From the NCBI GenBank assembly GCA_022791775.1, contig JAAVZT010000017.1, forward strand, positions 1 to 49,274: a stretch of DNA of 49,274 bases. Direction: 5' to 3'. The first letter of the stretch is position 1, and every line of letters starts with the position of its first letter. Origin of the DNA: Bacilli bacterium. GTDB lineage: Bacteria; Bacillota_I; Bacilli_A; RF39; UBA660. Of the stretch, positions 35,778 through 44,383 are shown one piece after another. A program made the position numbers and the translations under genes. Under the pieces are notes generated by a model. That model was not told the origin of the DNA. It did not search any database and worked only from the letters and a program-made list of their open reading frames with translations.

Positions 35778-37472
35778 TTAAAAAGTTAGGACAATACGAT
35801 AAGCTCCTCCGCTATTTCCACCTCCATAAGTACCATGAAATTGAAAAATTCCTGCTCCTGTTCCATAGGAAATTAATCCTCCTCTGATAAAATAAGGATA
35901 CCAATGGGAAACAAAACTTCCTTCATCTCCATGCCAGGAACCGAGCTTTTGATTTATCGTTGTATCAGTTTGAAATGGACCCATTTCTCCTGTCGCATCT
36001 CCTAAGATACGTCTAGAATAAGTATTAGTATTCTCGGCATAACCATAAGAATCATAATATTTAGAATCTGGATAATCTATTCCTGTAGTTAAATTTGTTA
36101 TAGTAGCATCCCCTTCTCTACAAGATGGACAGCCGAATATTCCATTAAAACCTGAATGGTATATATTATTTAAACCACTCATGGGATTGCCATTTTGGTC
36201 TTTCATTACTCCCATTACATATTCCCATCCTGCGCCACTCATATCATAAATTCCACTTATATTTCCTGTGGTACTTGCAAGCGCACCAATTTCGGTATTA
36301 TATCGCGCAGAAATGGTATCATAAAAGTTATTTGCATATTGATTACATTCTTCATTTTTTTCAATATGACCACAAGTAGATTCAGTTAAACTTGCAACTC
36401 CTGTCATGAAGGTATTATTAATCCGTATGGCATCTTTTATTCCATAACTACTATGGGATAAATAAGCAACCGCTCCCCATTCGGTATTCTTCATCATATG
36501 GGAATCATAGGCTCTTTGATAGTAATAGCTTGTTTGAAAAGCATTTGAAACACTAATTCCTCGCCAACTATATAAATTGGGCTTAATTCGAACCATGTCA
36601 GGGGCAAATTTATTTATTTTACTGTTATCATATTCACTACCATTGGTTCCGTAACTTGTTTCAAATTTTCCTACCCACATTCCATTGGTATTAAAAGCTG
36701 TAAAAGCTGGATGTGTTAGCCATGAACCAACGCTATTTCCATCTGATATGGTCTGACTTTTTGTTTCGAATTCTATTTCTATTGTTTGAGCTTTACTAGG
36801 CATTTTTCCATCTTCAAGTGTTCCTGTTAAAGTATCATAGTTTCCCGTATCAAATATTTTATACTTATATCTCGGAATCCATACGAAATAGGATTCAATA
36901 TTTTCTTCTGGAATAATTTCTCCCTCTCCATATTGAATTCCTTGATCCTGTAATATTACCGCATTCGCCCAATTCTTCTTCTCGTAATTATACCATTCAC
37001 TTCCTAAACTTGCTTTTTTCACTGTTCCATCATTCTCAATTAATATCGGTATTAAATTATCTTTTAGTACTGGATCTGTTCCATTTAGGATATTTTCCTT
37101 ATATTTGGTTTTAAAAAAGAGCTGACACTTTGTTTTCGTATTATTAAGATTTTTTACCTGAATACTCCAATTGATATAATCCCAAGTTGCTATAGCATTA
37201 TTTGTACATTCAATTTTCTCGATAGCTTTTCCACTCTCTTTTCCTGGAATTTCCGCTTGAAATTGGCCATCTATAACAACTGATACCTTGACATCATAAT
37301 CGCTCATAAAGCTTGGTATATCTCCTTTAATTACATCATATTCATTTATTTGCTCATACATGGCGTAACTTTGATAAATAATAATTCCTACTAAAAGTAC
37401 GAATGTACTGATTCCCGCTATTATCATAATTGTTCGCTTATGTTTTTTTTCTTGAAATGCTTTGAATTCCAC
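35778..37472 (-). CDS. Membrane-anchored FGE/C-type-lectin-like protein (paralogue 2)
   Basis: A 564-residue protein. A basic cytoplasmic tail (MEFKAFQEKKHKR) is followed by a transmembrane segment (about 14-34), then a ~90-residue beta domain with two cysteines. Next comes the block shared with the gene at 32.6 kb: DPVLKDNLIPILIENDG, WANAVIL, SYFVWIPRYKYK, GMWVGKFETS, NTEWGAVAYLSHS, ASTTGNISGIYDMSGAGWEYVMG, FIRGGLISYGTGAGIFQF...AYRIVLTF. The terminal segment has the fold signature of FGE/C-type-lectin domains but differs from paralogue 1 in residues that would be surface-exposed. N-terminal halves differ strongly, so the shared C-terminal module was duplicated or swapped. It is presumably displayed outside the membrane. 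Confidence 0.78.
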   Translation of the reverse strand: MEFKAFQEKKHKRTIMIIAGISTFVLLVGIIIYQSYAMYEQINEYDVIKGDIPSFMSDYDVKVSVVIDGQFQAEIPGKESGKAIEKIECTNNAIATWDYINWSIQVKNLNNTKTKCQLFFKTKYKENILNGTDPVLKDNLIPILIENDGTVKKASLGSEWYNYEKKNWANAVILQDQGIQYGEGEIIPEENIESYFVWIPRYKYKIFDTGNYDTLTGTLEDGKMPSKAQTIEIEFETKSQTISDGNSVGSWLTHPAFTAFNTNGMWVGKFETSYGTNGSEYDNSKINKFAPDMVRIKPNLYSWRGISVSNAFQTSYYYQRAYDSHMMKNTEWGAVAYLSHSSYGIKDAIRINNTFMTGVASLTESTCGHIEKNEECNQYANNFYDTISARYNTEIGALASTTGNISGIYDMSGAGWEYVMGVMKDQNGNPMSGLNNIYHSGFNGIFGCPSCREGDATITNLTTGIDYPDSKYYDSYGYAENTNTYSRRILGDATGEMGPFQTDTTINQKLGSWHGDEGSFVSHWYPYFIRGGLISYGTGAGIFQFHGTYGGGNSGGAYRIVLTF

Positions 37473-37518
37473 TATTTCACCTATTTCTATTCTTTTTACT
37501 ACTAACTTGTATTTACTC

Positions 37519-37610
37519 TTTTTAAATCAAAAACCTTATTCTTTTTCTAGTTTAAAGGCTTTTTGGTTTACTTTTGATTTATTGATATTATTTTTTAAAA
37601 GCTAGGATTT
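37519..37610 (-). pseudogene. 3'-end remnant of a third FGE/lectin-like paralogue
   Basis: This stretch repeats, at roughly 80% identity by eye, the last codons, stop codon and terminator region of paralogue 2 (35710-35795). The minus strand reads ATCCTAGCTTTTTAA against GTCCTAACTTTTTAA, followed in both by the same downstream sequence and a terminator hairpin. Upstream of the shared piece no coding similarity remains. It is either the tail of a deleted third gene copy or a duplicated terminator. It may now terminate the RNA from 37.95 kb. Confidence 0.55.
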
Positions 37611-37689
37611 TCTAAATTTTTATTCTCATTTATTACTCGAATATTTTTGCTTTAAATAAACACTAAAATAAATATGAAAACTATTATAA

Positions 37690-37952
37690 GTTCGGTAGAT
37701 TCTTTGCAAAGGTCGAATTAAAACTCATGAGTCACTGAAATCAGATAACTAGTTGTTAAATTTATATCTCCACTATTAATTCTAGCGTTATCAAAGCATG
37801 TCGTTCGGGTCATTCGCCACGTTTTACATGGCTATTCCTTTATAAATGATATAGCTGTTACTAAAGTATTAGCTTTTGCATTCCAAGTCAAAACCGCCAT
37901 TTTATTTTTATAAAATCTACTTTTCAAGCAAAAATAATACAATTCACCTAAC
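37690..37952 (-). ncRNA. Candidate structured non-coding RNA
   Basis: A long gap between paralogue 2 and pflB contains a stretch visibly richer in G+C than other spacers, directly downstream of a minus-strand promoter. Complementary segments nest: CGGT (37893-37896) with ACCG (37693-37696); TGCAAAAG (37873-37880) with CTTTGCA (37705-37711); a hairpin GCCATG-TAAAA-CGTGGC (37816-37832); and GATAACGCTAG (37782-37792) with CTAGTTATC (37744-37752). Short frames exist but have stops and no ribosome sites. Size and context would allow a raiA-type RNA, which I cannot confirm from memory. The 3' end is uncertain; it may extend to the hairpin near 37.54 kb. Confidence 0.55.
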
Positions 37953-37958
37953 ATTATT

Positions 37959-37986
37959 ATTATATCAGTTGTTCTTCATTCGTCAA
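37959..37986 (-). promoter_or_regulatory. Promoter of the candidate structured RNA
   Basis: On the minus strand -35 TTGACG (37981-37986), a 16-bp spacer and -10 TATAAT (37959-37964). No credible start codon with a ribosome site follows within 250 bp, which supports an RNA product. Confidence 0.7.
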
Positions 37987-38296
37987 CTCCCATTATTAAT
38001 TTCATTTGGAATATAATCGCAAATGACAATTCGAATTCTTTATTTCCTTTTGGAATGCTGCTAATCCTATTCGACATAATTCATTTGCATTTTATTACAT
38101 ATCACTTCTACTGTAACTTTGATACAGGAACAATAAATACTAATATCTATGATTCTAAAGACTTATTATCCAATATTTTTGATATTTTAAAGGTCACAAT
38201 TTTTCTAAATTCATAAAATATCCTTTTCTATTTTATATATGTCATATTTATAATAAGGATTTTGTTTTTTTATCACTTAAAAATCATTAAAGTGAG
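37987..38296. other. Gene-free spacer between the candidate RNA and pflB
   Basis: About 310 bp of AT-rich sequence. Short frames on both strands (for example 33 codons at 37976-38077, minus) lack ribosome sites. They could be decayed coding remnants. No repeat, tRNA or hairpin terminator is convincing here. Confidence 0.5.
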
Positions 38297-38325
38297 TTGA
38301 ATATTTGGTTCAAAACAGATAAAAT
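38297..38325 (+). promoter_or_regulatory. Promoter of pflB-pflA
   Basis: -35 TTGAAT (38297-38302), 17 bp and -10 TAAAAT (38320-38325). The predicted transcript start near 38332 excludes the longer in-frame start inside the promoter and supports the ATG at 38351. Confidence 0.7.
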
Positions 38326-38350
38326 GGGAATGATAGGAAAAGGTGATTTC

Positions 38351-40579
38351 ATGAGAAATGAATGGAAAAATTTTAAAGAAGGTATTTGGACTACTGAAAT
38401 AAACGTTGCTGATTTTATTCAACATAATTATACTTTTTATAATGGAAATAAGCAATTTTTAGCATCAATTTCTTCTAAAACTAAAAATGTTTGGGAAAAA
38501 TGTACGACTTTGTTGCAAGAAGAATTAAAAAAACAAGTTTTAGATATTGATGTGGATCATATCTCAGGTATTAATGCTTATGATGCTGGTTATATTGATT
38601 TAGAAAATGAAGTTATTGTTGGACTTCAAACGGATGCACCGTTAAAACGTATTATAAATCCATATGGTGGAATCCGCATGGTTTATTCAGAATTAGAAGC
38701 ATATGGGTATCAATTAAATAAAGATATTGAAACACATTTTAAAACTTATCGAAAAACTCATAATGATGGCGTCTTTGATGCATATACGAATGAAATAAAA
38801 AAAGCTCGACATGTAGGATTATTAACAGGACTTCCTGATGCTTATGGACGTGGAAGAATTATTGGTGATTATAGAAGAGTTGCTTTATATGGTATCGATC
38901 GATTAATAGAAGAAAAAAAGAAAGATTTGACTTCTCTTACAGGAGAAATGAATGAATCATTAATTCAATTAAGGGAAGATGTTTCGATGCAAATAAAAGC
39001 ATTAGGAGAAATCAAGGAAATGGCTAAACGTTATGGTTTTGATATTAGTCTGCCTGCTAGTTCTGCAAAAGAAGCTATTCAATGGACCTATTTTGGATAT
39101 CTTGCTGCGATCAAAGAAAATAATGGAGCAGCTATGAGTCTTGGAAGAGTGGATGCTTTTTTTGACATTTATATTGAACGGGATTTACAAAATAAAACTT
39201 TAACGGAAGAAGAAGCACAGGAGCTGATTGATCAATTTGTTATTAAATTAAGATTGGTAAGACACTTGAGAACTCCTGATTATGATGAATTATTTTCTGG
39301 AGATCCAACATGGGTTACTTGCTCAATTGGAGGAGAATTAAAAAATCATCAAAGCCTTGTTACAAAAACTAGTTATCGTCTTTTACATACCTTAACTAAT
39401 TTAGATCCAGCTCCAGAACCAAATATTACTGTTTTATGGAGTGAACATACTCCAGAAAATTTTAAAAATTATTGTGCCTATATGTCTATTCAAACGGATG
39501 CCATTCAATATGAAAATGATGATATTATGCGACCTTTATATGGAGATGATTATGCAATTGCTTGTTGTGTTTCTGCTATGAAAATTGGCCAAGATATGCA
39601 ATATTTTGGGGCACGTTGTAATTTAGCAAAAGCTCTTCTTTATTCCATGAATGGTGGATTTGATGAAATCAAAAAAGAATGTGTGATTGCAGGTTTTGAA
39701 AAAATGGATGATGAAATATTAGAGTATTCCAAAGTAAAAGAATCTTTCTTCCGAATGTTAGAGATAGTAGCTAAAATTTATTCCGATGCTATGAATATTA
39801 TTCATTATATGCATGATAAATATGCATATGAAGCAAGTCAAATGGCTTTACATGACTCACATGTTAGAAGATTAATGGCTTATGGAGTAGCAGGATTATC
39901 CGTGGTGGTAGATAGTTTATCTGCTATTCAATATGCAAAAGTAAAACCTATTCGAGATGAAAATGGAATTATGATTGATTTTCATATTGAAGGAGATTTT
40001 CCAAAGTTCGGAAATGATGATGACCGCGTGGATCAAATCGCTGTTGAGGTACTTCAAAAAATGTATCAAGAACTTTCCAAGCATCGTTGTTACCGAGATG
40101 CTTACCCTACCTTGTCGGTTCTGACGATTACGTCAAATGTAGTTTATGGTACAAAAACTGGAGCCACTCCCGATGGACGCAAATCTGGTATTTCTTTTGC
40201 TCCTGGTGCAAATCCAATGCATGGGAGAGATGAAAATGGTGCGATTGCAAGTTTAAATTCTGTCGCTAAAATTCCTTATGAGGGATGTTGTCAAGATGGA
40301 ATTAGTAATACCTTCTCGATCGTTCCTAGTTCACTTGGCCATTCTTTAGAAGAACAAATAGAAAACTTGGTCAGTTTATTGGATGGATATTTTATTCAAA
40401 AAGCCCATCATTTAAATGTAAATGTAATTAATCGAGAAACTTTAATCGATGCCATGGAAAATCCTTCTAAATATCCCTTACTTACCATACGAGTATCTGG
40501 TTATGCGGTAAGATTTAATCGATTAACAAGAAAACAACAAGAGGAAGTAATTGAAAGAACTTTCCACGAGAAGATATGA
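38351..40579 (+). CDS. pflB: Pyruvate formate-lyase (glycyl radical enzyme)
   Basis: It converts pyruvate and CoA to acetyl-CoA and formate under anoxic conditions. The product is 742 residues, normal for the family. The adjacent active-site cysteines are Cys405-Cys406 ([10 protein letters not shown]), and the glycyl radical is Gly717 in RVSGYAVRF. The conserved Trp-Thr-Tyr-Phe and [14 protein letters not shown] segments confirm true PFL rather than a diol dehydratase or other relative. The start follows AAAGGTG. Its TGA stop overlaps the activase start, so the two are co-translated. It marks the organism as a fermenter with mixed-acid type metabolism. Confidence 0.97.
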   Translation: MRNEWKNFKEGIWTTEINVADFIQHNYTFYNGNKQFLASISSKTKNVWEKCTTLLQEELKKQVLDIDVDHISGINAYDAGYIDLENEVIVGLQTDAPLKRIINPYGGIRMVYSELEAYGYQLNKDIETHFKTYRKTHNDGVFDAYTNEIKKARHVGLLTGLPDAYGRGRIIGDYRRVALYGIDRLIEEKKKDLTSLTGEMNESLIQLREDVSMQIKALGEIKEMAKRYGFDISLPASSAKEAIQWTYFGYLAAIKENNGAAMSLGRVDAFFDIYIERDLQNKTLTEEEAQELIDQFVIKLRLVRHLRTPDYDELFSGDPTWVTCSIGGELKNHQSLVTKTSYRLLHTLTNLDPAPEPNITVLWSEHTPENFKNYCAYMSIQTDAIQYENDDIMRPLYGDDYAIACCVSAMKIGQDMQYFGARCNLAKALLYSMNGGFDEIKKECVIAGFEKMDDEILEYSKVKESFFRMLEIVAKIYSDAMNIIHYMHDKYAYEASQMALHDSHVRRLMAYGVAGLSVVVDSLSAIQYAKVKPIRDENGIMIDFHIEGDFPKFGNDDDRVDQIAVEVLQKMYQELSKHRCYRDAYPTLSVLTITSNVVYGTKTGATPDGRKSGISFAPGANPMHGRDENGAIASLNSVAKIPYEGCCQDGISNTFSIVPSSLGHSLEEQIENLVSLLDGYFIQKAHHLNVNVINRETLIDAMENPSKYPLLTIRVSGYAVRFNRLTRKQQEEVIERTFHEKI

Positions 40580-41289
40580 TGCGAGGATATGTTGCTTCCA
40601 TTGAATCTTTTGGACTTTTGGATGGTCCAGGAATTCGGACTGTCGTTTTCTTAGGTGGGTGCCAGTTAAGATGCAAATACTGTCATAATCCTGAAATGTG
40701 GAAAATGGGAACACCTAATTATACGTCACAAGAATTGGTTCAAAAAATATTACGAAATAAACCTTATTTTAAACGCAATCATGGCGGGGTTACTTTTTCA
40801 GGTGGTGAACCTCTTTTGCAAATTGATTTTTTGATCGAAGTATGTCAACAATTAAAAAAAGAGCAAATTCATATAGCTCTTGATACAGCTGGAGTTGGTT
40901 ATGGAAAATATTCTGAATTATTTCCTTATATTGATTTAGTTTTATTAGATATTAAACATATCCATCCAAAAGATTATTTTTCTTTAACAGGGCAACCAAT
41001 GGATTCTTTTTGGGAATTTATCAAAGTCCTAGAAGACTGGAATGTAGAATTATGGATTCGTCAAGTCATTGTACCAGGAATTCATGATAATACAAAATAT
41101 ATTCAAGAATTAGCACAATTTTTAAAAGCACTCCCTCCTATTTCAAAAGTAGAATTTCTTCCCTATCATAAAATGGGAGATCATAAATATCAAGAATTAG
41201 GAATTTCAAATCCATTTCTTCATCAACGAGAAATGGATCAGGAAGTATGTCAAGAATTATTTCAAGAATTTCAAACCTTCTTTTTATAA
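40576..41289 (+). CDS. pflA: Pyruvate formate-lyase-activating enzyme (radical SAM)
   Basis: It generates the glycyl radical on PFL using a [4Fe-4S] cluster and S-adenosylmethionine. It has 237 residues, with the cluster motif CQLRCKYC (Cys29, Cys33, Cys36), the GGE SAM-binding segment SGGEPLLQ, and DTAGVG and LDIKHIHP motifs typical of PflA. Two adjacent ATG codons (40576, 40579) are possible starts. It overlaps the pflB stop by 4 bp. The last six bases overlap the convergent XRE gene end. Confidence 0.97.
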   Translation: MMRGYVASIESFGLLDGPGIRTVVFLGGCQLRCKYCHNPEMWKMGTPNYTSQELVQKILRNKPYFKRNHGGVTFSGGEPLLQIDFLIEVCQQLKKEQIHIALDTAGVGYGKYSELFPYIDLVLLDIKHIHPKDYFSLTGQPMDSFWEFIKVLEDWNVELWIRQVIVPGIHDNTKYIQELAQFLKALPPISKVEFLPYHKMGDHKYQELGISNPFLHQREMDQEVCQELFQEFQTFFL

Positions 41290-41538
41290 TTCTTTTTTAT
41301 TTGAATGATGATTTATTTTTTTCTTACGATTCGATTCAATCATTAAACTTAGGTCACACAATTTACAAATACTTTTTATCGTTTCAATATCAATTTTTAA
41401 TTCACCCGCTTCGTATCTTTGCACGGTTCTAACACTTTTTCTTAAATGCTTAGCTAAATCTTTTTGGGTTAAATTAGCATATTCTCTTAAAAAGCGAACA
41501 ATATCTCCATTTGGATAATCTTTTGTATTCATTTTCAT
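41284..41538 (-). CDS. XRE-family helix-turn-helix regulator
   Basis: An 84-residue DNA-binding protein. Residues 13-60 form the HTH: IVRFLREYANLTQKDLAKHL, then the recognition helix region RKSVRTVQRYEAGELKIDIETI. The C-terminus is basic (NRKKKINHHSNKK). I start at the ATG at 41538, eight bases after GGTGG; an ATG at 41553 would lie about 4 nt from the transcript start predicted from a -10 TATAAT at 41564-41569. It is divergent from a 67-codon gene, with a perfect palindrome between them, and probably controls one or both promoters. Confidence 0.82.
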   Translation of the reverse strand: MKMNTKDYPNGDIVRFLREYANLTQKDLAKHLRKSVRTVQRYEAGELKIDIETIKSICKLCDLSLMIESNRKKKINHHSNKKEL

Positions 41539-41591
41539 TCGTTCAACCACCATTTCATTTGCAATTATAAAGGGAAGATGATATATTTAAT

Positions 41592-41622
41592 TTGAATGAC
41601 GACAACTTTTGTCGTTTATAAA
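41592..41622 (+). promoter_or_regulatory. Promoter with embedded palindromic operator
   Basis: The perfect inverted repeat ACGACAA-CTT-TTGTCGT (41599-41615) fills the spacer between -35-like TTGAAT (41592-41597) and -10-like TATAAA (41617-41622) of the plus-strand small gene. A bound repressor would block RNA polymerase. The adjacent XRE protein is the obvious candidate. Confidence 0.7.
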
Positions 41623-41632
41623 GAGGTAAAAT

Positions 41633-41836
41633 ATGGAAATAAAAACGAAAAAGTTAGGGAAAGAAAAGTATCTTTTGCTGAGAGATAACGAAGCTATTAC
41701 TATTTTAACGGATACACAGGCAGAAATGGCCATAAAAGTTTTGTGTAAAAATAGAACGTTATTTGTTGACTTTATAGAATTAGAAAAAAACAAGGATTAT
41801 TTTCATGATTTAGACAAAAAAAAGCAGTCTTTTTAG
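41633..41836 (+). CDS. Small hypothetical protein divergent from the XRE regulator
   Basis: A 67-residue protein of unknown family: charged, no membrane segment, with a central TILTDTQAEMAIKVLCKN and an acidic/basic tail. It has a good ribosome site (AAAGAGG, six bases from ATG), its own operator-containing promoter and a terminator overlapping its stop codon, so it is very likely expressed. Its pairing with a divergent XRE gene suggests a regulated partner. A toxin-antitoxin role is possible but unsupported by any motif. Confidence 0.72.
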   Translation: MEIKTKKLGKEKYLLLRDNEAITILTDTQAEMAIKVLCKNRTLFVDFIELEKNKDYFHDLDKKKQSF

Positions 41837-41847
41837 ACTGTTTTTTA
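41816..41847. terminator. Bidirectional terminator between the small gene and gltX
   Basis: The stem CAGTCT/AGACTG (41825-41830 with 41835-41840) has a TTTT loop, an A-run before it and a U-run after it. It includes the stop codon of the 67-residue protein and abuts the gltX stop. Confidence 0.85.
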
Positions 41848-43497
41848 TATCCAAATTTGGAAACGCTCTTTGATTCGCTCTTTTCCTAAAATTTTTAAAA
41901 TATCATAAAGATTTGGCGTTTGTTTTTTGCTTGTAATCGCAACACGAATTACTGTGCTAACATCGGCCACATTGCCTTTAAAACTTTCGGGATTTTTTTT
42001 ATACTCTTTCATATTGCTTGCATAGCCAAGTCGATCACATAATTGTTTCATTTTATCAAACCAAATTTCTTCTGAATCAGATTCATCAAAATATTCTTCT
42101 AAATATAGTTTTAAAATAGAAGCAATTTCACTTGGATCTTGAATTTTAGCAAATTCATATTGCTCTTTGGAAATATGAAATTTTTCATCATATATATACC
42201 AAATATTATCAAATATATCACGATAGGCACTATAGTCTTTTCGTGGTTTTTCACTTTCTCTTTCAATATTTAACATTGCAAGAGAGTCTTCTTTATAATT
42301 TTTTAATAATATTGCAAATGCTTCATCATATTCAAGCGCCCAAGTCAGAACTCGCTCATATAATTCTTCTTTGGTTAAGTGAGAAATAAAGTTTTTGCTT
42401 AAATTGATAATCTTTTCCATATCAAATAAGGCTCCACTTACATTCATTTTATCAAAAGTCACTTTAAATTGATCAATGTCAGAATTTTCATTTTGTTCAA
42501 ACCACTCTTCAAAATTAGAGTTAACTACGGTCATCAAGTATTGTTTGATCACCTCAATCGGAATTCCTCTTCGTTTAAATTCAAACACATTTGCTTCTGG
42601 ATCTTTTCGTTTACTTATTTTTCGCCGTTTTCCATTTTCTTCTTTCATAATTGGAGAAATATGAGCATATTTTGGGGTTTTAAAGCCAAGCATTTCAAAC
42701 ATTTGCAAATGAAGTGGTAAACTACTTAACCATTCATCTCCTCTAGTGATATGAGTTGTGTGCATTAAATGATCATCAATTACATGGGCAAAATGATAAG
42801 TAGGAAGACCATCTCGTTTTAATATGACATGATCAATATCATTTTCAGGCATTTCCACTTTTCCTTTTACTAAATCATGAAATACTATTTTGTTATCAAA
42901 ATTTCCAGGAGATTTTAAACGAAAAACGTATTCTTCCTTATTTTTAACTTTTTTTATGACTTCTTCCATAGAAAGATTACGATCTGTAGCATATCTTCCA
43001 TAATAACCAATTCGACTTTTTGAATTTTCTTGTTGAGACCGCAAATTTTCTAATTCTTGTTCTGTAGCAAAAGAGGGATATGCTAAGTCTTGTTCAACCA
43101 TATATTTTACATAAGCCCCATAGATATCACTTCGTTTACTTTGAATATATGGACCATAATTTCCTTTTTCTTCTTCTTTGGAAATGGGCCCCTCTTGATA
43201 TGAAATATTGTAAAAGCGGAAGGCTTCTATAATTTCAGCGATTCCATTTTCTACCTCTCTTTTTTGATCAGTATCTTCAATTCGAAGATAAAAAACTCCT
43301 TCCGAATTTTTAGCTAGATTATGGTTTAATTGGCCTTGAAAAAGAGTTCCAAAATGGACAAATCCAGTTGGACTTGGAGCTACTCTTACTACAATAGCAT
43401 CTTCTTTTAAATCTCTTTCTGGATATTTTTTTTCATAATATTCTACATCATGAATAATATTGGGTAATAAAAAATCTGCATATTCTTTTCTTGTCAT
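41845..43497 (-). CDS. gltX: Glutamyl-tRNA synthetase
   Basis: It charges tRNA-Glu (and often tRNA-Gln in Firmicutes) with glutamate. The 550-residue class I synthetase is longer than the usual ~485. The HIGH-type motif is in APSPTGFVHFGTLFQ and the KMSKS-type motif is KISKR (in GKRRKISKRKDPE). LRIEDTDQKREVENG and RGDEWLSSLPLHLQMF are further GlxRS signatures. The C-terminal anticodon-binding region is acidic and divergent. The ribosome site AAGGAAT precedes ATG. A T-box leader directly upstream reads a GAA specifier, which independently supports glutamate specificity. Confidence 0.95.
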   Translation of the reverse strand: MTRKEYADFLLPNIIHDVEYYEKKYPERDLKEDAIVVRVAPSPTGFVHFGTLFQGQLNHNLAKNSEGVFYLRIEDTDQKREVENGIAEIIEAFRFYNISYQEGPISKEEEKGNYGPYIQSKRSDIYGAYVKYMVEQDLAYPSFATEQELENLRSQQENSKSRIGYYGRYATDRNLSMEEVIKKVKNKEEYVFRLKSPGNFDNKIVFHDLVKGKVEMPENDIDHVILKRDGLPTYHFAHVIDDHLMHTTHITRGDEWLSSLPLHLQMFEMLGFKTPKYAHISPIMKEENGKRRKISKRKDPEANVFEFKRRGIPIEVIKQYLMTVVNSNFEEWFEQNENSDIDQFKVTFDKMNVSGALFDMEKIINLSKNFISHLTKEELYERVLTWALEYDEAFAILLKNYKEDSLAMLNIERESEKPRKDYSAYRDIFDNIWYIYDEKFHISKEQYEFAKIQDPSEIASILKLYLEEYFDESDSEEIWFDKMKQLCDRLGYASNMKEYKKNPESFKGNVADVSTVIRVAITSKKQTPNLYDILKILGKERIKERFQIWI

Positions 43498-43513
43498 TTT
43501 ATTCCTTCTTTCT

Positions 43514-43716
43514 AAAATAAAAAGATGCTACCACAAAGGACGATAAAACTCGTGGTACCACCTTATTTTTACTCATTTTGATAACGGTCTACACCGGAAT
43601 ATCTTGTATACAATATTCAGCTCCAAAGTTTCTTCCAAAAGTTTTCTTACTTGTTTGCACCAACCACAAGTTCTCTTTTAAAGATTCCTATTGTACTCTT
43701 CTTTTTCTTTGCTTCT
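43514..43716 (-). promoter_or_regulatory. T-box riboswitch (glutamate specifier GAA) of gltX
   Basis: The minus-strand leader carries the conserved Stem I distal sequence GGTTGGTGCAAAC (43653-43665), the GGAGCT-GAA specifier region (GAA at 43616-43618), and the T-box core GGTGGTACCACG (43551-43562) that pairs with the tRNA 3' end. A terminator stem TACCAC/GTGGTA (43552-43557 with 43529-43534) is followed by a short U-rich run. Uncharged tRNA-Glu would favour the antiterminator and transcription of gltX. Confidence 0.95.
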
Positions 43717-43722
43717 AGTTCT

Positions 43723-43751
43723 AGTTTAATCAAAGTTTTGTCATTTGTCAA
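43723..43751 (-). promoter_or_regulatory. Promoter of the gltX T-box transcript
   Basis: On the minus strand -35 TTGACA (43746-43751), 17 bp and -10 TAAACT (43723-43728). The -35 box overlaps the stop codon of the upstream cyclophilin gene. Confidence 0.75.
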
Positions 43752-44383
43752 TTTTTTTCTGTTTCATTCTCCATGATGGTTACAAATCGAATGCTCAAAA
43801 TTTCAGGTTTCTTTACTGGAGTTTCTCCATCATTTGCGACTTTTGTACTGGCTAATTCATCTAATGTTTCATATCCTTTTATTAGTTTTCCGAAGGCTGC
43901 ATAATTTCCATCTAAACTTAAAGCATCCTTATGACAAATAAAGAATTGACTTGAGGCAGAGTCCATATCTTTGCTACGGGCCATAGATATGACTCCTCTT
44001 TCATGTTTTAAATCATTTTGGATGCCATTTTCTTTAAATTCTCCCTTAATTTTATCTTTAGATCCTCCCATACCTGTTCCATTAGGATCTCCTCCTTGAA
44101 TCATAAAACCTTCTATAATTCGATGAAACGTCAGATTGTCATAAAACTTTTCACTAATTAATTTTTGAAAATTTTCAACCGTAATTGGCGCAATTTCTGG
44201 ATATAATTCTAAGAGCATTATCTCGCCACTCTTCATTTCAATTTTAATAAAATTACTTTTTTCTTCTGTTTCTTTATAAGATATATTATCTATGGTTCCT
44301 TCTGTATGAGGAGTATTTTTTTTACATCCTCCCAAACATAATATCATTAAAATACTCATACTAATTATAATTTTTTTCTTCAT
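43748..44383 (-). CDS. Cyclophilin-type peptidyl-prolyl isomerase lipoprotein
   Basis: It speeds cis-trans isomerisation at proline, probably helping folding of exported proteins on the outer face of the membrane. The 211-residue product has a lipoprotein signal peptide with lipobox LGGC (Cys20). It then has a complete cyclophilin domain: VENFQKLISEKFYDNLTFHR, GFMIQGGDPNGTGMGG and GVISMARS-x6-SASSQFFI. The ribosome site is AAGGAGAAGG. Its start overlaps the end of the AlkD-like gene by 23 bp, so they are co-transcribed, in an odd functional pairing. Confidence 0.93.
   Translation of the reverse strand: MKKKIIISMSILMILCLGGCKKNTPHTEGTIDNISYKETEEKSNFIKIEMKSGEIMLLELYPEIAPITVENFQKLISEKFYDNLTFHRIIEGFMIQGGDPNGTGMGGSKDKIKGEFKENGIQNDLKHERGVISMARSKDMDSASSQFFICHKDALSLDGNYAAFGKLIKGYETLDELASTKVANDGETPVKKPEILSIRFVTIMENETEKN

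Noticed and set aside
37680-37900. Short minus-strand frames inside the candidate RNA as small proteins
   Set aside because: Two frames of 20-45 codons are open, but they are in different phases and lack ribosome sites. The pairing pattern explains the sequence better.
37976-38077. 33-codon minus-strand frame starting MSNRISS
   Set aside because: It has no ribosome site and no homologue I recognise, and its end overlaps the promoter of the candidate RNA. It is at most a decayed fragment.
32613-38230. Complete diversity-generating retroelement
   Set aside because: Lectin-fold-like C-termini are present, but I found no reverse transcriptase, accessory protein or template repeat in the window.
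38297-38350. Longer N-terminus for pyruvate formate-lyase
   Set aside because: It begins inside the promoter. The ATG at 38351 has AAAGGTG upstream and gives the family length.
40576-40579. Mycoplasma-type code (TGA as tryptophan)
   Set aside because: pflB and the Y-family polymerase both end at TGA codons that overlap the next gene's ATG, and Trp is encoded by TGG throughout.
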